Assembly: GCA_002329245.1 (NCBI GenBank)
Contig: DCTG01000187.1
Span: 485-6,023 of the forward strand
Reading direction: 5' to 3'
Length of the DNA: 5,539 nucleotides
Origin: Clostridiales bacterium UBA1446
GTDB lineage: Bacteria; Bacillota; Clostridia; Oscillospirales; Oscillospiraceae
Below the pieces are notes generated by a model. That model did not search any database, was not told where the DNA came from, and was given only the letters and a program-made list of their open reading frames with translations. Of this stretch, positions 1-5,539 are shown piece after piece. The translations under genes were made by a program, and so were the position numbers. Position 1 is the stretch's first letter. Every line of letters begins with the position of its first letter.

Positions 1-1178
<1,178 letters not shown>

Positions 1179-1199
1179 TTATATGATTTAAATTTCCAG

Positions 1200-1217
1200 C
1201 TGTGTATTATAACACAG
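1200..1217. promoter_or_regulatory. 18-bp inverted repeat over the gdhA -10, candidate operator
   Basis: Perfect 6-base arms CTGTGT and ACACAG flank exactly the six bases of the -10 hexamer. The core TGTG-N8-CACA resembles the general shape of Rex (TTGTGA..TCACAA) and Crp-family (TGTGA-N6-TCACA) sites, but the base after TGTG differs from both. A bound protein would block RNA polymerase. The regulator is not identified, and a chance palindrome is possible. Confidence 0.45.
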
Positions 1218-1234
1218 ATTAAAAATGTTGTAAA
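1206..1234 (-). promoter_or_regulatory. Sigma-A promoter of gdhA
   Basis: Read on the minus strand: -35 TTTACA (1234-1229), a 17-base spacer, and -10 TATAAT (1211-1206) preceded by TGT, which makes an extended -10 (TGn). Transcription would begin near 1199, giving a leader of about 35 bases before the gdhA start. It is the only strong match in the AT-rich block 1176-1262. Confidence 0.85.
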
Positions 1235-1330
1235 ACTTTTTGTTTTTGGATTTTTATTCATTTAATGGCAGAGAAAGAAGAGGCCTCGGACAAAGACGCC
1301 CGCCTAAGCCGTCCCGCGAAAGCCGCCCGG

Positions 1331-1374
1331 AAAAAGATCAGCCCGGATGCTCCGCGCGCAATCCGGGACTGATC
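1331..1374 (-). terminator. Intrinsic terminator of the SLH protein gene
   Basis: On the minus strand the transcript forms a 13-bp stem between 1361-1374 and 1336-1348, with one bulged base at 1368 and a 12-base loop. Five U residues (complement of 1331-1335) follow directly. It begins 29 bases after the TAA of the SLH protein gene and lies about 95 bases before the gdhA -35, so it separates the two genes. Confidence 0.85.
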
Positions 1375-1403
1375 CGTTATCCTAGGGGGGAGGGGAACAC
1401 CCG

Positions 1404-3614
1404 TTATCTGTTCCGGTCCATGAAGTGATAGAGCATTACGGCGGCTTCCAGGCGCGTTGTCACCTGGTTGGGCCGGACCGTGTTGTCCGCATATCCCTCA
1501 ATGATGCCAAGCCCTTTTCCGATGGCCATATAGCCGTAGAGCTCCGCCGGAATGGAACTGTCGTCCGAAAATCCGCAGATATAAATACCGGGCAGCTCGG
1601 CGGCGATTCCGTAGCCGGACATTTTTACAAGCGTCTTCACCATCTGGGCGCGCGTCACCTTCGCCTCGGGGCTGCGTTCTCCCTTGTCGAGGATTCCAAG
1701 ACCATACGCCACGGAATAAAGATACTCCTCATCCAAGTTTTCCGGATCAAAATAGTACCCGTTGATACTGACCAAAAGCAAAATCATATCGCGCTGTGTC
1801 AGAAGGGCTTGGGGCAAAAACCGGCCGCCGTAATAACCGATGCCGTAGCGGGCCAGCTCTTCCACCATGCTCCGGGCATAGGTTCCGGAAATATCGCTGT
1901 AGGTAATCTCCCTATCGTTCGCCTTCTCCGGCCGGACCACCGCGCCCGTTTTGGCGTCAATACCGAGGACGCCCTCGCCGCTATCCAGCGAATAGACAAG
2001 CGCCGTCCGGTAGACGTACCGATGGCCCATTTTGGCATATGGGATGAGTCCGGGGTCGCTGGGATCGACCGCAACCGGCAAGTCTGCATAGTGCAGCTTT
2101 GTCCGAAAAGCCTGCGTGTACTTTTGAAGCGCGGTCTTCTCGGACAGGATTCCTTTCCCATCTTCGAACACCACGTTATCCGTCCAGCTCATGGACAGCG
2201 CCTCAATGATTCCGGTATCTTTATTGACCGAAACATAAATTTGGTCGTCGGGGAAAAAGTACCCGTTCGCCTTCCTCGCGAGCAGATAGTTGTCGCGCAC
2301 AACGAGTCCTTCCGTGCTCCGGACGGCCGAATAAAGAGACGTCAGCGCGTATTCCGTTCCGTTCCATTCCTTCAAAAAGGCGTCGACTGAAGCGGGCAGA
2401 TCGGCCGCCTTCCCGTCGCTTCCCCCCTCTTCTCCGACCAATCCGGAATAATAGGTGGACAGCGACTTAAGCTTCCCGGTTTTTGCGTTCATGGAAACGT
2501 ACTTATAAATGCTCGTCGTATCCGCCCCGTCCTTCTCCGGCGCGGCGGCTCCGTCGTTTGCCGATTGCGACCAATAGGAAAGATGAGCGGTAACTTCCCC
2601 CGTCTTATGATCCAAATCATAATTGACGCTTCCTAAGACAAAGGAGCTTGTGACGCCGATGGCCTTCAGTTCGCGCACCGCCGCATCCAACTGCTCCTGC
2701 GTGAACACGCCCTCCAGTTTTTTGATTCCTTCCAGTTCCTGCTCGCTCAGTTTTGCTTTGTCCAAAGCCGCGGGAGCCTCCGCCGAAGCATCTCCGGCTC
2801 CCCCTATTCCGTTCCGCTCATACGCACCGACGCCGTACAGGGTATCCACATTGATCAACTCTCCGTTTTTTGCGTCGACCACATAGCTTCCGGTGTAAAC
2901 GGGTACATAGCGCAAAACCGCGCGCTTTTCGTCGTCGCCCTGTCCGCTCAGCACATAGCGCAGCTCAAGCTTCAGCGTTTCGGTTAACTTTTTGGCAGCC
3001 TGCGCCGAGGCAACTGCCGGTTTGGAGGAAGGCACCTCGCCGATATAGACCCGATAGGTATCGTCGCGGGAAAAAGAGGAAACGTACAGCTCGGGCACCC
3101 GTACGGAAAGATTGACTCCGATGGGGGTGTCCAGCCCGGAAATCTGCAGGATGCCGCTGAAATGATAGTAGTTCTTTTCGTATGGACTCAGAACGGTTTG
3201 TTCCTTCAGGGATACGCTTTCCCCCGCGCCCATGACGCGGTTTATAAACGCCTTGGCGCATTTTTCCGCCTCCGCGCGGGAAACCGACGGGAAAGCCGGC
3301 GTCCTTTCCCGCTCATAAGCCTCGTCTTTTAAGCTGAGATTGTACGAATAGACCTTCCCGGCATCGTCCGCCAGAACCGACAGGAATTCCTCCTCGCTTT
3401 CCCAGCGCAGCTGCCAATACCGCGTCGTCCCCTGCGTCCAGTAATCCCCGTAGAACGTTGTATATTCATCTCCGATCCCGAGCGTTTCCTTGACCGCCAA
3501 AGTCACCGAAGTCAGGCGGCTGTCCAGCCCTTCCTCCGACGCAGCTGCCGCAGGCACGGCAGCAGTGCCTAACAAAAGCAGGCAAAGAAACCCGGATATC
3601 CATTTTTTTATCAT
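1404..3614 (-). CDS. Secreted YcdB/YcdC-like repeat protein with three SLH motifs
   Basis: This is a 736-residue exported protein of unknown function, probably held on the cell surface. Residues 1-25 are a signal peptide (KK, then a hydrophobic core and AAAA before Ser26). Residues 30-565 are beta-rich and repeat turns of the D/N-A-K-x-G type: 81-91, 245-256, 373-385, 462-473 and 550-560. Such turns are typical of PepSY-like and YcdB/YcdC (DUF4901-like) repeats; that assignment is from pattern memory. Low-complexity linkers lie at about 272-286 and 351-366. The C-terminus has three SLH motifs (about 572-617, 627-668 and 680-732) with the TRAE-like positions TQRD, TRAQ and TTRLEA. SLH triplets are known to bind pyruvylated secondary cell-wall polymers. 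The ATG at 3614 is preferred over the in-frame GTG at 3623, because AAAGGAAG (3623-3630) is 8 bases before the ATG but overlaps the GTG. The gene is monocistronic, bounded by the terminator below it and divergent from pyrE. Confidence 0.88.
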   Translation of the reverse strand: MIKKWISGFLCLLLLGTAAVPAAAASEEGLDSRLTSVTLAVKETLGIGDEYTTFYGDYWTQGTTRYWQLRWESEEEFLSVLADDAGKVYSYNLSLKDEAYERERTPAFPSVSRAEAEKCAKAFINRVMGAGESVSLKEQTVLSPYEKNYYHFSGILQISGLDTPIGVNLSVRVPELYVSSFSRDDTYRVYIGEVPSSKPAVASAQAAKKLTETLKLELRYVLSGQGDDEKRAVLRYVPVYTGSYVVDAKNGELINVDTLYGVGAYERNGIGGAGDASAEAPAALDKAKLSEQELEGIKKLEGVFTQEQLDAAVRELKAIGVTSSFVLGSVNYDLDHKTGEVTAHLSYWSQSANDGAAAPEKDGADTTSIYKYVSMNAKTGKLKSLSTYYSGLVGEEGGSDGKAADLPASVDAFLKEWNGTEYALTSLYSAVRSTEGLVVRDNYLLARKANGYFFPDDQIYVSVNKDTGIIEALSMSWTDNVVFEDGKGILSEKTALQKYTQAFRTKLHYADLPVAVDPSDPGLIPYAKMGHRYVYRTALVYSLDSGEGVLGIDAKTGAVVRPEKANDREITYSDISGTYARSMVEELARYGIGYYGGRFLPQALLTQRDMILLLVSINGYYFDPENLDEEYLYSVAYGLGILDKGERSPEAKVTRAQMVKTLVKMSGYGIAAELPGIYICGFSDDSSIPAELYGYMAIGKGLGIIEGYADNTVRPNQVTTRLEAAVMLYHFMDRNR

Positions 3615-3622
3615 CGGACACA

Positions 3623-3630
3623 CTTCCTTT
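3623..3630 (-). promoter_or_regulatory. Ribosome binding site that decides the SLH protein start
   Basis: Minus-strand AAAGGAAG ends 8 bases before the ATG at 3614. The longer in-frame GTG start at 3623 would use the last G of this site, which leaves no usable spacing, so the GTG start is disfavoured. Confidence 0.75.
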
Positions 3631-3674
3631 CTTTTCTCCGAAAGAATTTCCTCAACCGGAACAGGATGCCTTTT

Positions 3675-3702
3675 TAGACGTTTCGGGAAGCGAAATGTTT
3701 CC
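3675..3702 (-). promoter_or_regulatory. ECF-sigma-type promoter candidate for the SLH protein gene
   Basis: Minus strand: GGAAAC (3702-3697), exactly 16 bases, then CGTCTA (3680-3675). This fits the known Bacillus SigW/SigM/SigV pattern (TGAAAC-N16-CGTC/CGTA) except for the first base. The start would be near 3668, a leader of about 55 bases. The spacer contains the inverted repeat TTTCG-N5-CGAAA (3681-3695). Control of a cell-surface protein by an envelope-stress sigma factor would be in keeping with the family, but this is inferred from the match alone. Confidence 0.5.
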
Positions 3703-3754
3703 TCAATTTATAAATTTCCTTCCGCCCGCCCAACGTTTTCTCCTCATTTCGTAC

Positions 3755-3783
3755 TTGTCCGCCCTCTGTTTTTATGATACAAT
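3755..3783 (+). promoter_or_regulatory. Sigma-A promoter of pyrE
   Basis: TTGTCC (3755-3760), a 17-base spacer and TACAAT (3778-3783), with TGA directly before the -10 forming an extended -10. The predicted start is near 3789-3791, leaving a leader of about 140 bases before pyrE. It probably drives pyrE-radC-uvrB together. Confidence 0.72.
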
Positions 3784-3788
3784 ACTAT

Positions 3789-3930
3789 ATCTATTTAATT
3801 TCCGCTTTTTGTTTTGTCAAGCCCTCATTTTCCCGCTTTCCTTTCTTTGTTTGGATGCGGATTGGCAGGGCATCGGCATGATCCGGGCGAACAACCCGGC
3901 TTGCAATTTTGCGCTTGAGGAGGACCGGAT
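3789..3930 (+). promoter_or_regulatory. pyrE leader with competing pairings
   Basis: The segment 3881-3887 (ATCCGGG) can pair in three exclusive ways: with CGGAT upstream (3858-3862), with CCCGG (3895-3899) in a small hairpin, or with CCGGAT (3925-3930) directly before the ATG. The last would enclose the ribosome site GAGGAGG (3917-3923) in a long loop. No classical PyrR binding loop and no clean terminator with a U tract was recognised. Regulation by pyrimidine supply is plausible for this gene but unproven. Confidence 0.35.
3792..3820 (-). promoter_or_regulatory. Sigma-A promoter candidate for the SLH protein gene
   Basis: Minus strand: a perfect TTGACA (3820-3815), 17 bases, then TAAATA (3797-3792), which matches the -10 consensus at only three of six positions. 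Its transcript would start near 3785, run through the pyrE promoter, and have a leader of about 170 bases. The weak -10 keeps confidence modest. Confidence 0.4.
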
Positions 3931-4611
3931 ATGGATAGGGATTACAAGCAGGAGTTTATTCTTTTTATGGTCCGCGCCGGGGTGCTGCAGTTCGGGGATT
4001 TTACGACGAAAAGCGGACGCAGGACGCCCTATTTCATCAACACGGGCAATTACCGCACCGGGGCGCAGCTGGCCCGCTTAGGCGACTACTATGCCGCCTG
4101 CATCCAGCAGAATATGCCCGATGGAATCGACCTTCTGTTCGGACCGGCCTATAAGGGAATCCCTCTTGTAACGGCCGCGGCTGCGGCGCTCTACCGGAAT
4201 TACGGCCGTGACCTTCCGTATTGCTTCAACCGAAAGGAAGCCAAGGACCACGGCGAGGGCGGCAGCCTTGTGGGTTCCCCCTTGCAGGACGGCATCCGCG
4301 TCGCGGTGGTGGAGGACGTTGTGACCGCGGGAACCGCGGTCCGCGAGACCGTTGCCCTTTTCGGGAAGATTGCGCGGGTGAATATCCAGGCTCTCTTCGT
4401 TTCGGTAGACCGGATGGAACGGGGAACCGGCAGCCTCGCCACATTGGACGAGCTTCGCCGGGAGCTCGGCATTGCGGTTTACCCCATCGTCACGGTCCGC
4501 GAAATCATCGATTTCTTGCACAACCGGCCGGTGGACGGGAAAGTTCTGATCGACGACGCCGTCAGGGAGAGGATGGAGGCCTATTTGGCCGAATACGGCG
4601 CGCTCCGCTGA
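3931..4611 (+). CDS. pyrE: Orotate phosphoribosyltransferase
   Basis: Joins orotate and PRPP to give orotidine 5'-phosphate and diphosphate, the fifth step of de novo UMP synthesis, in the cytosol. The 226-residue length is slightly above the usual 200-215. Visible features are the N-terminal TTKSGRRTPYF (25-35) with the conserved Lys27, GPAYKGI (71-77) with Lys75, the mobile catalytic loop RKEAKDHGEGG (101-111), and the PRPP-binding motif VVEDVVTAGTA (126-136). The motif has Glu-Asp (128-129), the acidic pair of type I phosphoribosyltransferases. This arrangement fits the E. coli/yeast-like branch of the family. GAGGAGG at 3917-3923 lies 7 bases before the ATG, so the start is firm. It is the first gene of the probable pyrE-radC-uvrB operon; no other pyr gene is in view. 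Confidence 0.97.
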   Translation: MDRDYKQEFILFMVRAGVLQFGDFTTKSGRRTPYFINTGNYRTGAQLARLGDYYAACIQQNMPDGIDLLFGPAYKGIPLVTAAAAALYRNYGRDLPYCFNRKEAKDHGEGGSLVGSPLQDGIRVAVVEDVVTAGTAVRETVALFGKIARVNIQALFVSVDRMERGTGSLATLDELRRELGIAVYPIVTVREIIDFLHNRPVDGKVLIDDAVRERMEAYLAEYGALR

Positions 4612-4662
4612 CCCTTCGCCGCCGCAGCCGTCCCCTTCCGGCGCAGGAAGGATTGCGCACGC

Positions 4663-4669
4663 AAAGGAG
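4663..4669 (+). promoter_or_regulatory. Ribosome binding site of radC
   Basis: AAAGGAG lies 4 bases before the ATG at 4674 and 10 bases before the in-frame ATG at 4680. Neither spacing is ideal, so the site does not settle the start. A short stem CCTTCC/GGAAGG (4634-4639 with 4646-4651) lies just upstream without a U tract, so it is not read as a terminator. Confidence 0.6.
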
Positions 4670-4673
4670 TGTG

Positions 4674-5357
4674 ATGCAGATGGAACTTCACAGCGGGCAC
4701 CGCGCGCGCGTGAAGCGGAGATTTCTGCGCGACGGTCTGGATGGTTTTGAAGACCATCAGGTATTGGAGCTGATTCTCTTTTTTGCGATTCCGCAGCGCG
4801 ACGTGAACGAACTGGCCCACGCCCTTCTGCGCCGGTTCGGAACCCTTGCGGCGGTGCTTGACGCTCCGGAGCAGGATTTAATGAAAGTGCCGGGCATCGG
4901 AGAAAACGCGGCGGCTCTCCTGAAGCTGCTGCCGCAGGCCGGACGCCGTTATCTGATTTCAAAGGAAGCGGATTCCGGGGTGATCCAAAACAGCGGCCAG
5001 GCAGGCGCGTATCTGCTTCCGCGCTTTTTTGCGGAGCGGGACGAGACGGTCTACCTTCTTTGCTTAGACGCGAAAAGCAAGGTGCTCGGCTGTCAGCGCG
5101 TCTTTCAAGGCAGCGTCAATTCCGCGCAGATCAGCGTCCGGAAGATTGTTGAAACGGCCCTTTTGTATAACGCATCCTATGTGATTTTGGCGCACAACCA
5201 TCCCAGCGGCGTGGCGCTCCCCTCCGAGGAGGATTACCTTACCACAAATCTTGTTTCCTCCGCTCTTCGCGCGGTGGGCGTCGAACTTCGCGATCACATT
5301 GTGGTGGCCGACCAGGACTTTGTATCCATGGCGGAAAGCGGCGCCCTCGCGCGCTAA
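4674..5357 (+). CDS. radC: RadC family JAMM/MPN+ protein
   Basis: A RadC-family (DUF2466, YeeS-like) protein of 227 residues, or 225 if the ATG at 4680 is used; the latter starts [11 protein letters not shown], closer to the family's usual N-terminus. Numbering from 4680, residues 8-60 match the N-terminal UPF0758 region ([22 protein letters not shown]). A helix-hairpin-helix [12 protein letters not shown] lies at 70-81. The C-terminal JAMM metal motif is AHNHPSG (171-177), with His172, His174 and Asp185 in the HxH-x10-D spacing. DHIVVAD (205-211) and FVSMAESG (214-221) are also typical. JAMM folds usually are zinc-dependent proteases, but RadC's biochemical role is not settled; the old E. 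coli repair phenotype was traced to recG. Length is normal for the family. It lies 62 bases after pyrE and 62 bases before uvrB. Confidence 0.95.
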   Translation: MQMELHSGHRARVKRRFLRDGLDGFEDHQVLELILFFAIPQRDVNELAHALLRRFGTLAAVLDAPEQDLMKVPGIGENAAALLKLLPQAGRRYLISKEADSGVIQNSGQAGAYLLPRFFAERDETVYLLCLDAKSKVLGCQRVFQGSVNSAQISVRKIVETALLYNASYVILAHNHPSGVALPSEEDYLTTNLVSSALRAVGVELRDHIVVADQDFVSMAESGALAR

Positions 5358-5371
5358 GCGAGGACGGCGCC
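5340..5371 (+). other. GC-rich hairpin spanning the radC stop codon
   Basis: GGCGCC-CTCGC (5340-5350) pairs with GCGAG (5358-5362) and, after a three-base bulge, with GGCGCC (5366-5371). The TAA of radC lies in the loop. Only a weak T-containing stretch follows (TGCCTTTC), so it is a poor terminator. It may slow transcription or protect an mRNA end between radC and uvrB. Confidence 0.4.
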
Positions 5372-5419
5372 GTCTGCCTTTCAAATGTTGGAGGAAACTG
5401 CGAGGTTTCAGGATTGGAC

Positions 5420-5539
5420 ATGAGCAGATTTGAAGTCGTCAGCGAATATACTCCCTCCGGCGACCAGCCGGAGGCGATTGCCGCGCTTGCAAAAGGCATT
5501 GAGCTTGGCCTGCAGGAGCAGACTCTTTTGGGCGTCACC
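5420..5539 (+). CDS. uvrB: UvrABC excinuclease subunit B (5' end only)
   Basis: The first 40 codons of UvrB, the damage-verifying helicase-like subunit of nucleotide excision repair, which receives damaged DNA from UvrA and recruits UvrC. The seen part, [20 protein letters not shown] and on to QTLLGVT (34-40), matches the family's conserved start (Phe-x-hydrophobic, SPY-like, P-x-GDQPxAI, QTLLGxTG). The window ends just before the expected Walker A motif GSGKT, so the ATPase site itself cannot be checked. The full protein is usually about 650-680 residues. The ATG at 5420 has a weak AGGA at 5410-5413, 6 bases upstream; a stronger GGAGGA (5390-5395) is too far away. No LexA-like box (GAAC-N4-GTTC) is present in the 62 bases before it, so it is probably read from the pyrE promoter. 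Confidence 0.95.
   Translation, partial: MSRFEVVSEYTPSGDQPEAIAALAKGIELGLQEQTLLGVT

Larger units (their letters stand above)
3615..3930. other. Divergent intergenic region between the SLH protein gene and pyrE
   Basis: This 316-base gap without a convincing gene holds the control regions of two divergent genes. It is more AT-rich than its surroundings, and 3785-3852 is strongly pyrimidine-rich on the plus strand. A perfect 12-base palindrome AATTTATAAATT lies at 3705-3716. The short open frames that cross it have no ribosome site and no recognisable protein. Confidence 0.8.

Noticed and set aside
1385..1395. G-rich tract as a G-quadruplex
   Set aside because: There are only two G runs, which is too few for an intramolecular quadruplex.
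1425..2390. Long plus-strand open frame (321 codons) opposite the SLH protein gene
   Set aside because: It lies wholly antisense to a well-supported gene with signal peptide and SLH motifs. Its translation shows no recognisable domain, and it has no good ribosome site.
3615..3623. GTG start extending the SLH protein by three residues
   Set aside because: The ribosome site AAAGGAAG would overlap the GTG; the ATG at 3614 has proper 8-base spacing.
3790..3930. PyrR attenuator in the pyrE leader
   Set aside because: I found no stretch resembling the conserved PyrR binding loop, and the CCGGG/CCCGG hairpin lacks a directly following U tract.
3695..4081. Plus-strand frame across the pyrE leader with hydrophobic residues
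   Set aside because: It starts upstream of the predicted pyrE promoter, has no ribosome site and runs out of frame into pyrE. The hydrophobic look comes from the T-rich leader.
4078..4962. Minus-strand open frame of 294 codons across pyrE and radC
   Set aside because: It is antisense to two clear family members, and its composition is proline-, arginine- and alanine-rich, as expected from reading GC-rich genes backwards.
5358..5419. LexA/SOS box before uvrB
   Set aside because: The only dyad is GAAAC-N6-GTTTC, whose half-site spacing differs from the Firmicute GAAC-N4-GTTC box.

Overview
The window looks like ordinary chromosomal DNA of a moderately GC-rich Firmicute, most likely a Clostridia of the Oscillospirales type. 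This lineage is inferred from protein style, strong AGGAGG-like ribosome sites, AT-rich sigma-A promoters between GC-rich genes, and an SLH-anchored YcdB/YcdC-type protein. No mobile element, CRISPR array, tRNA or rRNA was seen. There are five protein genes; two are cut by the window edges.

Left part, minus strand: gdhA (NADP-type glutamate dehydrogenase, 3' end missing) starts at 1163. A near-consensus sigma-A promoter precedes it, and its -10 hexamer sits exactly in the middle of an 18-bp inverted repeat (1200-1217). Upstream of that, also on the minus strand, lies a 736-residue secreted protein (1404-3614) with a signal peptide, YcdB/YcdC-like repeats and three C-terminal SLH motifs. It ends at its own intrinsic terminator (1331-1374), so gdhA and this gene are separate transcription units.

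Middle: a 316-base divergent intergenic region (3615-3930) carries an extended -10 promoter for pyrE on the plus strand and two promoter candidates for the SLH protein gene on the minus strand. One of these is sigma-A-like and collides with the pyrE promoter; the other matches the Bacillus ECF-sigma pattern (GGAAAC, 16 bases, CGTCTA). The pyrE leader of about 140 bases has mutually exclusive pairings that reach the bases just before the start codon.

Right part, plus strand: pyrE (orotate phosphoribosyltransferase), radC (JAMM/MPN+ family protein) and the first 40 codons of uvrB (excision-repair helicase subunit) follow one another with gaps of 62 bases each, probably as one operon. It joins a UMP-synthesis gene with two genes from DNA-repair-associated families.

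I found no convincing new biological system. The points most worth a second look are regulatory: the palindrome over the gdhA -10, the ECF-type promoter of the SLH protein, and the possible switch in the pyrE leader. The function of the YcdB/YcdC-SLH protein is unknown.
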